From assembly GCA_023480605.1 (NCBI GenBank), contig JAMCWS010000349.1, positions 6,132 through 45,086 on the forward strand: a stretch of DNA of 38,955 nt, read 5' to 3'. A program made the position numbers and the translations under genes. Shown here in pieces: positions 1-8,184 of this stretch. This DNA comes from a bacterium. GTDB lineage: Bacteria; Sumerlaeota; Sumerlaeia; MVZB01. The notes below the pieces were generated by a model. That model did not search any database. It saw nothing but the letters and a program-made list of their open reading frames with translations, and was not told where the DNA came from. Each line of letters starts with the position of its first letter. Positions within the stretch are counted from its first letter, which is position 1.

Positions 1-126
1 CGCGACGCCCTGGCGGCGCTCGAATACACCTGGGCCGCGATGGAATCCTACGAGCAGGGCGGCATCCTCGTGCGGCCGCACCGGCTCCCGACGATCCACG
101 GCGATCCGCTCACCATGATGGATTGA
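1..126 (+). CDS. C-terminal end of a probable Gfo/Idh/MocA family oxidoreductase (5' end outside window)
   Basis: The reading frame is open from base 1 and ends at a TGA at 124-126, giving the last 41 residues of a protein. The pattern of alanine/leucine-rich helix followed by ALEYTWAAMESYEQGG and a short basic tail resembles the final helix of Gfo/Idh/MocA oxidoreductases, two more of which lie in the window. The NAD-binding and catalytic parts are upstream of the window, so the family call is an inference from a short tail. A strong terminator follows 25 bases after the stop, which marks this as the end of a transcription unit. Confidence 0.45.
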   Translation, partial: RDALAALEYTWAAMESYEQGGILVRPHRLPTIHGDPLTMMD

Positions 127-151
127 GTTGCGGCTTCACTGCCCGCGGCAA

Positions 152-180
152 AGCCCCCGGCCGGTGTCGGGGGCTTTTTT
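152..180 (+). terminator. Rho-independent terminator
   Basis: An AGCCCCCG arm (152-159) pairs perfectly with CGGGGGCT (168-175) around an 8-base loop, followed by a run of T to position 180. It lies just after the stop of the partial gene at the window start. The minus-strand UroD-like gene ends at 196, and the A residues before the stem give a short U tract in the other direction, so the hairpin may serve both convergent genes. Confidence 0.8.
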
Positions 181-195
181 CGTGTATTCATGATT

Positions 196-1230
196 TCAAA
201 CGCGGCCGCCGATGCGGTCCCATTCCTCGAAGATCGCCGTGGCATTGGCGATCACCGCCCCCGCGCCCAACTCGAAGTTGGCGATGATGCCGCCGCGCGG
301 ATCGTAGAGGTGACGGGCGACCTGACGCACGGCCGCGCGCGCCACTTCCGGGTCGGGCGAGGTGAGCACGTGCTGCCGGTCGATCTCGCCCCGGAAGGTG
401 ATGCGGCCCTTGACTCGGCGCGCCAGGTCGGCCATGTCCATGCAGAACAATTGCGAGTTCATGGCGTCGACGCCGACTTCCACGAGGTCTTCGTAGATCG
501 GCGTGATGAAGCCGTCGCTGTGCATGAATGCGAACTTGCCCGCGTCGTGGATCAGGTCGACGTAATCGCGGTAGAGGGGCTTGAAGAGCGCGCGCCAGAG
601 GACCGGGTCGATGAGCAAGCGGTCCTGCGCGCCCCAGTCATCCATGAAATTGATCGCGTCGACGTCGGTCGTGATCCAGAATTCCAGTTCGCGCAGGTAG
701 AACTCGTGGATTTTGCGCAGCATCGCGCCGGCCCCTTCCTCCGGAGCGAGGATGTCCATCAGCGCGCCGGCCGAGCCGCGCAGAAACTGGAACCGCTCCC
801 ACGGGCGCGGGCAGCACGCGGCCAGCACGAATCGGTTCTGAGAGGCGCAAAAGCGGTTGACCGTATCGCGCGCGGCGTCGACGTCCGCCGGAAGGATTTC
901 ATAAGGCGGCCGGCAGGCCGCAAGGTCGGCCGAGTCGGCGACGACCGGTTCCTTCACCTCGCCGTGCACGCCTTCCTGAACGTTATGAAAACGGCAGCCC
1001 CATTCGTCGACGGCCGTGCCGAGACGATACGGATCGCCCTTGGCGCGCGGCGATGGGCGATAGGGACACGGCGCGCCGACGATGTCGTTGGGGAACCGGC
1101 GCTGAACCGCCTCGATCTCGGCGCGATAGTGATTGAGCGCCCAGGGGAGCATGCCCATCTGGCGGGGCACACGCGCGGGCGTCTGGAAGGTCAGGCAGCG
1201 CTGAACGAGTTCACGGGGAGTTTGAACCAT
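196..1230 (-). CDS. Uroporphyrinogen decarboxylase (URO-D) superfamily protein
   Basis: The 344-residue product has the length and motif order of the URO-D/methylcobalamin:CoM methyltransferase superfamily. A DDWGAQ segment near residue 196, followed by a LLIDPVLWRALFKPLY-type stretch, corresponds to the DD.G.Q..L..SP..WR....P signature. An HSDG near residue 237 takes the place of the HxCG zinc motif seen in the methyltransferases. No H-x-C pair is visible, so zinc-thiol methyl transfer of the MtaA type is doubtful. Such proteins are abundant in PVC genomes beside carbohydrate genes, where their role is unknown. Haem synthesis is unlikely because no haem gene is nearby. The ATG at 1230 follows a GGATC-type weak ribosome site. 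Confidence 0.82.
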   Translation of the reverse strand: MVQTPRELVQRCLTFQTPARVPRQMGMLPWALNHYRAEIEAVQRRFPNDIVGAPCPYRPSPRAKGDPYRLGTAVDEWGCRFHNVQEGVHGEVKEPVVADSADLAACRPPYEILPADVDAARDTVNRFCASQNRFVLAACCPRPWERFQFLRGSAGALMDILAPEEGAGAMLRKIHEFYLRELEFWITTDVDAINFMDDWGAQDRLLIDPVLWRALFKPLYRDYVDLIHDAGKFAFMHSDGFITPIYEDLVEVGVDAMNSQLFCMDMADLARRVKGRITFRGEIDRQHVLTSPDPEVARAAVRQVARHLYDPRGGIIANFELGAGAVIANATAIFEEWDRIGGRV

Positions 1231-1632
1231 CGATCTCTTGATCCTCCATATTCATTTTGACGCAAAGACGCGAAGACGCGAGGAAAAGGGAGTTGCGCAA
1301 GTTCGCGAATCCGTAGTGTAACTTGATGTCTGTAATTTGTGGTTGACCACCGCTGTGCCATTCGTAAGGGTTTATTCGACCATGAAAGAACCTGAAAGGA
1401 ACACAGCGATGGTCAAGTGCATGAGAGACCCGCGGGGGCCGCCAAGTCAAGCCTCGAACGAGCCGGGCGAGGGATTCTTCTTTTAACCAAGCCGCGGACA
1501 CCAATCAGGCGGAATAGACGGAAACCGCCGATGAGCGGCCGGCCACCTTTGATTTGCTGGGCGAGGCCAAGCAAGATACGCGGATCAGGATTCGTCGGCG
1601 CATGTTCTCCTTCAGTGGCAGATGATTTGAAA
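1231..1632. other. Intergenic region without a recognisable gene
   Basis: The 402 bases between the GH36-like gene and the UroD-like gene contain only short unrecognised frames. Present are the CGCAAAG-type repeat at 1261-1282 and, on the minus strand near 1580-1605, a GAAGGAGAAC ribosome-site-like string before a short ATG frame of 32 codons that resembles nothing known to me. It could be the start of a deleted gene. Confidence 0.4.
1261..1282 (+). repeat. CGCAAAG-rCGCGAAG-rCGC short interspersed repeat, copy 1
   Basis: The motif CGCAAAGACGCGAAGACGC is a degenerate tandem of an 8-base unit. A near copy (A to G at two positions) lies on the minus strand at 4721-4743. Each copy sits just upstream of a minus-strand gene start (UroD-like and GH36-like), but in opposite orientation relative to that gene. 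Function is unknown. Confidence 0.5.
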
Positions 1633-4600
1633 TTATTTGACCCCTGATACAGAACGCAGCAACATGGCATCGGCAAAGTCGGCATGGTCGCCGCTTATCC
1701 CATCGCCGGCATCGCCGACGAGTAGTTCGAGCATCTTGGCGCCTCGAATGTCGATATCCACTCGGCGGGGCGCATCCTGAGTTGTCATCCGGCCCGATTC
1801 CCAGCGCTTGGCGCCGTCGATATTGATCGTGAAGGTAATCGTGCCGGCCGGATTGTGCGCGTCGGCTCCGACCCAGGACTGGAAACGCATATAGCCCTGG
1901 CCCTCGATGTTGTAAACGATCCGGGCGGGGGAATGAGTCCCCAGTCCGCGCCGGAACTGACGTCCGCAGATGGCCATCGGCTTCTCCCAGACACTCTGGT
2001 TGCGCTGCAGGACGCCCCAACCCTGAGAGACCGAAACCGGCTTGAGCGCATCCAAATAAATCCCGTCGATCCGCGCTACCGGCCTCTCCCGCGTCTCGAC
2101 ACGCTCAATCTCCGCAATTTTACGGCTCTCGATCAACGGCGCCGAGTCGAGGTAGATTTGTTCGGGTGAAGGCAGGCCATTCGGATACCGGGGCGCGCCT
2201 GGGCGGCCGGGCTTGCGGGCCCAGACCCAACACGAGACGCACGTGGTACTCATTCCGCCGTCGCACATTACGTTCAATCGAACCTTGTTCGAGCCCCTGT
2301 TCAACTTGCCGGTCAAAAAGGTCCATGCCTCGGGAAAGGGTTTAATCAACGTGGCCACCCACTGCGCATCGGAGGCGATTTCTACCAGCGGCACTTCGCG
2401 GCCGTTGATTTCGAGTTTGGACTTGCGCACGATCGGCGACGTGCGCCCTTCGACCAGCACCAGCAATTCCGACTCGGGAGCGTTACTGCGCACCAGGCCG
2501 CCCAGATTCATCTCGACGATCTCGCTCGCGCCTCCCATGGGCGAAGTCCAATCCGGGCCATCGGGTTTGCCGGCCTTGAACTCGATGCGCCTGAGCTGGG
2601 ACTTAACGCCCTCCAACTTGAGCACGCCGCCCACCGCCTCGCCCGCCGTTTTGAGCCCCTCCAGCTTTTGGCCGACGGCCAGCGAAAGGACCAGCGTCTC
2701 ATAGGGAGCCAGCCTGACCTCCAGCACGCTTTGGGCGTTAAGGTTGTTGCCATAAAGCCGGGGCTCGGGATAAAGGCTGACTGCCGAAAGGTTGGCCAAG
2801 TCGGCCCTGACGTTTACGTCCTTGGCCAAGTCCAGCCGGACCGTCTGCTTGCCAACCCAAGGATTGCGCAGCATCACCACTCCGCGTTCACCCAACCAGT
2901 GGCCATAACCGTAGGGTTCGCGCGGCATCTCGGCGTTGCCGGTATAATGGGGCACCTTGCCGCCGCGCCAGGAGAGGGGCAAAATCGGCTCGGTTTCGGC
3001 GAGAATTTGTTCATTGGCCCGCGCCCACTTCATCAACCCGGCCAGTTGCCCCCAACGCCGGGCGTTCATGTGCTTGGGATTGACATACATCGGCATGAAA
3101 GCGTGGCCGCGCAGGATGACCGTCACTGCGTCATTGAGTAGCGGGTGATCGGTCTGGTGGATGACGCCCAGCACTTCCTGGGCCGTGTCGGGCAGAGGCG
3201 AGAGGGCCGCGCCCTGAAGGTTGTAGAAATCACGGCCCGTGGTGGCGCACTCGCGCCAAACCGGCGCAGGCACACGGCTGGGTGGAGAGTCGTCGCCGTA
3301 GGAGCCGATGACCGAGTTGACATGGAAGAGCCACCAGGGACTGGGATTGCCGCCGAAACAAGTAGTCTCGATCCAAGTGTCGGGGGCTGCGGCGCGCAGG
3401 GCGGCGATGGCGGCGATGCCACCCTCGGCGCAGGCTTCGGCCGAGTCCTCGCCGGGTTGATGGCCGTGGCCGGTTTCCGGACAGGTCAGCCGATAACCAT
3501 CGAACTTAAAGTGGCGGATGCCATACTGGATCGCCATCTGGGTGATGCGGTCTTTGAAGGCATCGGCGTATTTTGCGCCGCCCAGGCAGGCCAGGCGTAT
3601 CGTCGAGCCGCCCATTCCAGGGAACACTCCTGTCTCGTAGCCCTGGCTCTCGGCCCACTCGTTATCCAGCGCCGGCGGGTAGCACGAGGTCGGCGAGATC
3701 CACAGTCCCAGGCGCGACTGCATCGCCTCGGCCCCAGCCCTGATCCCAACGAACCCGCGCGGGAAGAGTTGCCTATTGATGTCCCAAAGCGTCTTGGGAT
3801 TGGACCAACCCAGGTCGATGGTGAACGTCTGAAAGGAGACCCCATATGGCCTATACAGATTCTCTTCGAAGACCTTCATCAACCCCAGGATATCCTTCTC
3901 GGAGTAATGGATCGGGGATGTCCACCAGGTATTGTAATTGAAATGCATAGCCCGCGGTTCGGGCCGGTGCCGGGCAATGTAGGCGGCGAAGCTCTTGCGC
4001 TCGTTCCCCACCGGCGCCAGGCCAAAAATAACCTTACGACTGGTCAGCCAGCCGCTGTCGCCGGACATGGCCAGGCCGGGGCGATGAGCCAGCACCAGTC
4101 TATCCCCTTCCAGGCGGGTGGTGGCGACCGGGTATTCCACGCCGGCGTAAAATCCCTTAAAGAAACCGGGGTGGCTCTGGGGTGCCTGGGGAATGAACCC
4201 GATCGGTTGGGCGGCAACCGGCGCCAACGACTCCAGGCGGATTTCATGCAGAATGCAGCCGGCGGGAACTGACCTTAACCGGTAATCGGCCCACTTGCGC
4301 AGCAGCATCTCCCGGGGGCTCCACGTCAGATGCAAGCGAACCTGCAAGGTGGCGCCGCCGACGTTGACGGGAGCGTATTCGGCCAACAATTGCTGACCGG
4401 CTTCCAGACTGCCGCTGACTTTCACGGGATGCTGCCCGCCAGGCATTTGAAATTGGCTAAAGACAAAGGCAGGGCAGGCCAGCGAGACGGGCAGATTGAG
4501 CGGGCCGTTTCGCAGCTCGATTTTGTCGGTTCCTTGTCGGACCGGAATCGCTGGAATACTCGCCGCCATGATCCTCAGGCAATCCATCAACAAGCTCAAC

Positions 4601-4644
4601 CAAAGAACGCCGCGCCCTATTTTGCCTCTGGGTACATAATTCAT
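1633..4644 (-). CDS. Secreted GH36-like alpha-galactosidase family enzyme with C-terminal NPCBM domain
   Basis: From the ATG at 4644 the product is 1003 residues. A basic N-terminus and hydrophobic stretch (about residues 10-30, ending ASIPA) look like a signal peptide. A beta-sandwich-like region precedes a TIM barrel of the GH36/GH31-clan type. FKFDGY near residue 382 matches the K-W/F-D nucleophile strand of GH36, and LGLWISPTSC and TFTIDLGW strands precede it. After a C-terminal all-beta region, residues from about 857 to the end resemble an NPCBM carbohydrate-binding domain, with the hallmark RGLGTHSPARIVYNI and a final ADFADA strand. The likely role is hydrolysis of alpha-galactosides outside the cytoplasm. 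An upstream TTG start at 4749 would add 35 residues encoded by an interspersed repeat and is rejected. Confidence 0.83.
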   Translation of the reverse strand: MNYVPRGKIGRGVLWLSLLMDCLRIMAASIPAIPVRQGTDKIELRNGPLNLPVSLACPAFVFSQFQMPGGQHPVKVSGSLEAGQQLLAEYAPVNVGGATLQVRLHLTWSPREMLLRKWADYRLRSVPAGCILHEIRLESLAPVAAQPIGFIPQAPQSHPGFFKGFYAGVEYPVATTRLEGDRLVLAHRPGLAMSGDSGWLTSRKVIFGLAPVGNERKSFAAYIARHRPEPRAMHFNYNTWWTSPIHYSEKDILGLMKVFEENLYRPYGVSFQTFTIDLGWSNPKTLWDINRQLFPRGFVGIRAGAEAMQSRLGLWISPTSCYPPALDNEWAESQGYETGVFPGMGGSTIRLACLGGAKYADAFKDRITQMAIQYGIRHFKFDGYRLTCPETGHGHQPGEDSAEACAEGGIAAIAALRAAAPDTWIETTCFGGNPSPWWLFHVNSVIGSYGDDSPPSRVPAPVWRECATTGRDFYNLQGAALSPLPDTAQEVLGVIHQTDHPLLNDAVTVILRGHAFMPMYVNPKHMNARRWGQLAGLMKWARANEQILAETEPILPLSWRGGKVPHYTGNAEMPREPYGYGHWLGERGVVMLRNPWVGKQTVRLDLAKDVNVRADLANLSAVSLYPEPRLYGNNLNAQSVLEVRLAPYETLVLSLAVGQKLEGLKTAGEAVGGVLKLEGVKSQLRRIEFKAGKPDGPDWTSPMGGASEIVEMNLGGLVRSNAPESELLVLVEGRTSPIVRKSKLEINGREVPLVEIASDAQWVATLIKPFPEAWTFLTGKLNRGSNKVRLNVMCDGGMSTTCVSCWVWARKPGRPGAPRYPNGLPSPEQIYLDSAPLIESRKIAEIERVETRERPVARIDGIYLDALKPVSVSQGWGVLQRNQSVWEKPMAICGRQFRRGLGTHSPARIVYNIEGQGYMRFQSWVGADAHNPAGTITFTINIDGAKRWESGRMTTQDAPRRVDIDIRGAKMLELLVGDAGDGISGDHADFADAMLLRSVSGVK

Positions 4645-4720
4645 GTTTTCATGCTTTCCGAGAACCATGACGATCGACACAAACCTTACGAGACACGAAT
4701 CGATGTGATTAATCTTGCGT

Positions 4721-4743
4721 CTATGCGCCTTCGCGCCTTTGCG
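4721..4743 (-). repeat. CGCAAAG-rCGCGAAG-rCGC short interspersed repeat, copy 2
   Basis: Read on the minus strand, the motif is CGCAAAGGCGCGAAGGCGC, matching the copy at 1261-1282 apart from two A/G differences over the core. It lies about 80 bases upstream of the GH36-like start. Translated, it gives a basic SRKGAKAHRRK-type peptide that falsely extends the downstream frame. The 277 bases between it and the next gene (4750-5026) show no gene I recognise. Confidence 0.5.
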
Positions 4744-5026
4744 AGACAAACATCAAGCTGAAGCTTGAACTCCACACGGGTTTTCCAGCATGTCGGTTGC
4801 GGCTTCGCCGCGTTGTGCATTTGCCGAAATCGGTCTTCGTGACGACCCGTTCAATCCGCCGCCAGGATTGGGCGGCCAGCGAGTGACGGTCGAGCAGGCC
4901 AGCGGCTTCCCACGCGACGGGCGGTCGGTCCTAACGTTGCGCAATGAATGGCCGGCGCCTCACGACACGGATTGAAACTTGGTGTACAAGGATCTTGTGT
5001 CTCTTCCCAATTGAATTGATGGCCTA

Positions 5027-5869
5027 CTAGCCCCGTATTTTGCCGAGGAGTCCCCGAAGGTAATTCAAGTCGTCTTTGGTTCCTTCGGTCAGGGCTTCAA
5101 GCGTTCCTTCGTAGAAATGGTGTGTGCAGATGGGGCCCTGATAATCGATCTTTACGAGTTGGCCCAGGATGGCGGGCCAGTCGATCAGGCCTTCCGCCAG
5201 GCGCGTCCATTCCATTTTCCAGGTCAACTTGCGGGCTTGCTTGAGATTGGGACCCAGGAACCAGCCGCAGTTTTTGGTCACCACGTAAGCGAGGTGTTCC
5301 TGTAGTATATCGAGTGATTTGACCGGATCGGTCCACCCCTCCTGGTGCACCATGTTGCCTGGATCATAGTGAACGCCAATCCCTTTGGGATCACGGTCGT
5401 GAATGAGGAAATAAATCGCTTCGGGCGACCAGCAAAACCCCCCGCCATGGGTCTGCAGCAAGGCCTTAACGCCATATTTCAAGCCCAGTTTCTCGACCGT
5501 TTCCACTGATTGGCGGCAGCGGGCCAGGTCTTCGCGATACGTGTTGTATCCCCGGTAGTTCTGCATCCAGAAGCGAAACATCGTGATGCCGTTGTCGGCG
5601 AACAGGCGAAAGTCATCCTCGATCTTCGCCAAGTGATCATGGCTCCAATCGGTCGTCACGGTGTAAGCCTTGAGATTGCGACCGCGCATATAATTGACAA
5701 ACGCCGGAAGAGTATGAAAATAATCCTCTTCCTTGCACCATGATCCCGTACGGATCATAACATCGACACCGTCAAAGCCGCAGTCGATCAAGTGATCGGC
5801 CAATTGTTCCTGTTCCCTGAGGTGCGGATACTGGAACTTTGGGAAAAGTAGCACATCGGGGGCTTTCAT
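5027..5869 (-). CDS. Sugar phosphate isomerase/epimerase family protein (xylose isomerase-like TIM barrel)
   Basis: The 280-residue protein has the AP-endonuclease-2/xylose-isomerase-like TIM-barrel pattern. CGFDGVDVMIR after the first helix is the usual second strand, ALLQTHGGG supplies a metal-binding histidine strand, and HYDPGNM is the conserved D-P-G-N substrate/metal loop. There is no signal peptide, so it should act in the cytoplasm. AAAGGA about 8 bases before the ATG at 5869 supports the start. It is the last of four consecutive minus-strand genes (Gfo/Idh, enolase, two of this family) and probably acts on a sugar or sugar-acid intermediate. The exact substrate cannot be read from sequence. 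Confidence 0.85.
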   Translation of the reverse strand: MKAPDVLLFPKFQYPHLREQEQLADHLIDCGFDGVDVMIRTGSWCKEEDYFHTLPAFVNYMRGRNLKAYTVTTDWSHDHLAKIEDDFRLFADNGITMFRFWMQNYRGYNTYREDLARCRQSVETVEKLGLKYGVKALLQTHGGGFCWSPEAIYFLIHDRDPKGIGVHYDPGNMVHQEGWTDPVKSLDILQEHLAYVVTKNCGWFLGPNLKQARKLTWKMEWTRLAEGLIDWPAILGQLVKIDYQGPICTHHFYEGTLEALTEGTKDDLNYLRGLLGKIRG

Positions 5870-5906
5870 GCTGTAATCCTTTCTTTAATAATCAAGTTTC
5901 GCATAT

Positions 5907-6737
5907 CTATGCACGGGCCCAGATTGCGCGCAAATATTTCGCCGACCGCGGCAATACCACCTCGGCAGGCCCCGACAGCGTCCGGCATTCCACCTCGATG
6001 ATACCGCCGTATCCCATCGCCTTGAGGGCATGAAATCCGGGCGTGAAATTCATCGCGCCGGGACCCGGTTCGACGCGCGTGTTCTCGGCCACGTGGATGT
6101 GCGCGATCCACTTCGCGCCCTTTTCGAGCGCCTGGGCGATATCCAATTCCTCCATCTGCATGTGAAAAAAATCCGCCGTCAAACCGATGGAGGGGTGATC
6201 GAGCGCCTCGCAAATCCGTGTCCCGTCGGCGACGGTATTGAGATAATCGGACTCGTAACGGTTCACCGGCTCGAGCAGCAGGTAAACGCCGCGTTGTCCG
6301 GCTTCGTCTCCCAATTGCGGCAGTTGCTCCAGCAGCAACGCGTTCCGCGTCTCTACTGCCGAGTCATCGGCGCCGCCCTGGGTGATGCGTTCGGGATTAT
6401 CCTGGATGAGGACCGGGGGCATGTTAAATCCCCAAACCCCCAACTCGGCACACAGGTCGAACACTCGCAATAGGCTCGCGCGGCATTGGGCCCGCACCGC
6501 GGGCCGAGGGCTGACGAGTGTGCCCGTGAAGCCAAGCGAGAGGGTCGCCAGCGGCAAGGGAAGGTCGCTCAGGCAGGCGCGCAATTCCTCCAGGTAGTCA
6601 TTTAAAAACCGCCCCGGCAGGGCGACGGCATCGAATCCAAATCGCTTGGCGCTATTAAGGCGGTCGATGATCCGCGCGCCCGGTAGCATCTCCAGCCGAC
6701 AGGAGAGGGCGCATTGTTTTGTATCGCTGCCGATCAT
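5907..6737 (-). CDS. Sugar phosphate isomerase/epimerase family protein, second paralogue
   Basis: The 276-residue product contains the expected metal ligands in order: LLEPVNRYE (Glu), GLTADFFHMQ (Asp and His), HIHVAEN (His) and IEVEC (Glu). This is the layout of hydroxypyruvate isomerase/tagatose-3-epimerase-like TIM barrels. The ATG at 6737 overlaps the TGA of the upstream enolase gene as ATGA, so the two are probably translationally coupled. This is why I prefer it over an upstream start that would add 15 residues inside the enolase gene. A cytoplasmic isomerase or epimerase acting with the enolase and Gfo/Idh products is likely. It is only weakly similar in motif spelling to the next gene, so the pair is not a recent duplication. 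Confidence 0.86.
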   Translation of the reverse strand: MIGSDTKQCALSCRLEMLPGARIIDRLNSAKRFGFDAVALPGRFLNDYLEELRACLSDLPLPLATLSLGFTGTLVSPRPAVRAQCRASLLRVFDLCAELGVWGFNMPPVLIQDNPERITQGGADDSAVETRNALLLEQLPQLGDEAGQRGVYLLLEPVNRYESDYLNTVADGTRICEALDHPSIGLTADFFHMQMEELDIAQALEKGAKWIAHIHVAENTRVEPGPGAMNFTPGFHALKAMGYGGIIEVECRTLSGPAEVVLPRSAKYLRAIWARA

Positions 6738-8164
6738 GGTGTTTCCATGCCTTTCGTTGATTTTCCGGCTCGCGCGGCGCAATCCGGCAGATCCCGCCGG
6801 ATCTCATCCAGCCGATAGCCGAATCCCGCTCCCTGGATCGTCGAAAGATCCACCGCACCGCGCCGCCGCTGGTAGATGCCGGGATGCACTGCCTGCTCGG
6901 GCAGCGAGGCGGTGGGGTAAAACTGCATCCCGTTGGTCTCCACGCCCATGATTGTTCCGGCGTGAGCGGCCAGCAATACGTGGGGGATTTGCGCCAGCAT
7001 CGGATTGGTCAAATCCTGGACCATGAGCGTCATGCCGTGGGCCTTCGCCCAGCAAAGGCTCAGGAGCGCGCCCGTTTGGGTCTTGCAGGTTTTGAGTGCC
7101 ACCCCCGACCAGCCCAGGATTCGTCCCAGGCGAATGAGGCGCCAGTCGTGGGCGCTTTCGTCCATGAAGAGCGGTTTGCGCGCCGAGACGCTGTGCACGT
7201 CGATCTGATTGGCCTCCAGATCGTAGGGGAACGGCTGCTCGACGTAGAGGATCATCTGGTAGATGCGCGGATGATTGCGCATCAGGTGATCCAGAATTGC
7301 GTTGAGGTATTCGGGATCGGTGACGGTGCAGTTGAAGTCGCTGGTCAGCCAGATGACGCCCTGCTCAATGGCAATCTCGCCCACCCGCACCAACCGGGCG
7401 ATGTCCCACGCCGCGTCATTGCCGCGCAACTTGACCTTGAGGCAGGTCAGGCCGTCACGCGCAATCCAGTCGGCCAGCAAAACGGGGTAACCATCGTCGG
7501 GTTCCGATCCGTTCAGTTCGCTGGAATTAATGGGATCCCTGCCACCGACCAGATGCCACGCCGGTAGCGATTCGCGGCGGGGCAATTCCAGGTAGTCGGC
7601 CGGATATTTGCCCGCGAAAGAGACCGGCGAATCCTCGGCGGGGGTAAGGTAATGAGCCAGATCCGCGTTCATGTATTCTGCGTTGTATGTGCCATAAATC
7701 GGCCGGTTGTGATGAATCCCATAGGCGTCGTGCAGCGCGATGTCGAAGGCCGAACAGCAAACCAACGCCGGGAGCCATGGCATCAATTCGCGCCCGGCCC
7801 GGCCACGGTTGAATGCCACATGCAGCGCCTTGAGCGGCCCTTCTTGGAACGCGTGCCCGATCTCCAGCGGATGGCCGGCCACCGGAAACGCCGCCCAAGC
7901 CTCGGTCAGCGTCTTGCAAAAGACTTTGAGCGCCTCGTGCCGCTCCTCGTAGGATAACGCACTGGGCCAAACCCATTGCACGCTGAGCGGCGTTTCGCCC
8001 CAGCCTTCCGCCGCGCGGCCGCGGGCGTCGGTGACGCTCAGCCGCACCCGCGCACAGGTGACGAAGGTCAGCGTCTCGGGGCCGAACTTGAGGGGCACGC
8101 GCGTCTGAACCGGTAGAAAATAAAGGACCGCTGCCGTTACCCGGACGTCGGTTACTTTGGGCAT
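6734..8164 (-). CDS. Enolase superfamily (mandelate racemase/muconate lactonizing type) sugar-acid dehydratase-like protein
   Basis: The 476-residue product starts at ATG 8164 with GGCGG upstream; a longer frame reaches into the preceding gene and is rejected. Superfamily marks are a KVK pair at about residues 243-245 (catalytic K-x-K), an Asp in SDFN near 276, a Glu in VEQPFP near 309, and DES near 335 as third metal ligand. A downstream LKTCKTQTG strand and a glycine-containing C-terminal capping region follow. These enzymes abstract a proton alpha to a carboxylate, and many dehydrate sugar acids. It is longer than typical family members (about 370-440) because of an enlarged N-terminal capping part. 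It lies 20 bases after the Gfo/Idh gene and overlaps the epimerase gene. Confidence 0.87.
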   Translation of the reverse strand: MPKVTDVRVTAAVLYFLPVQTRVPLKFGPETLTFVTCARVRLSVTDARGRAAEGWGETPLSVQWVWPSALSYEERHEALKVFCKTLTEAWAAFPVAGHPLEIGHAFQEGPLKALHVAFNRGRAGRELMPWLPALVCCSAFDIALHDAYGIHHNRPIYGTYNAEYMNADLAHYLTPAEDSPVSFAGKYPADYLELPRRESLPAWHLVGGRDPINSSELNGSEPDDGYPVLLADWIARDGLTCLKVKLRGNDAAWDIARLVRVGEIAIEQGVIWLTSDFNCTVTDPEYLNAILDHLMRNHPRIYQMILYVEQPFPYDLEANQIDVHSVSARKPLFMDESAHDWRLIRLGRILGWSGVALKTCKTQTGALLSLCWAKAHGMTLMVQDLTNPMLAQIPHVLLAAHAGTIMGVETNGMQFYPTASLPEQAVHPGIYQRRRGAVDLSTIQGAGFGYRLDEIRRDLPDCAARAGKSTKGMETP

Positions 8165-8184
8165 CAGTAGTTCACCGCCGCCTG

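Noticed and set aside
190..1260. A 356-codon plus-strand frame opposite the UroD-like gene
   Set aside because: It is arginine/valine-rich antisense sequence in register with the real gene's codons, has no ribosome site and no domain.
4645..4749. N-terminal extension of the GH36-like protein from a TTG
   Set aside because: The extra residues come from the CGCAAAG repeat, and a signal peptide begins at the ATG at 4644.
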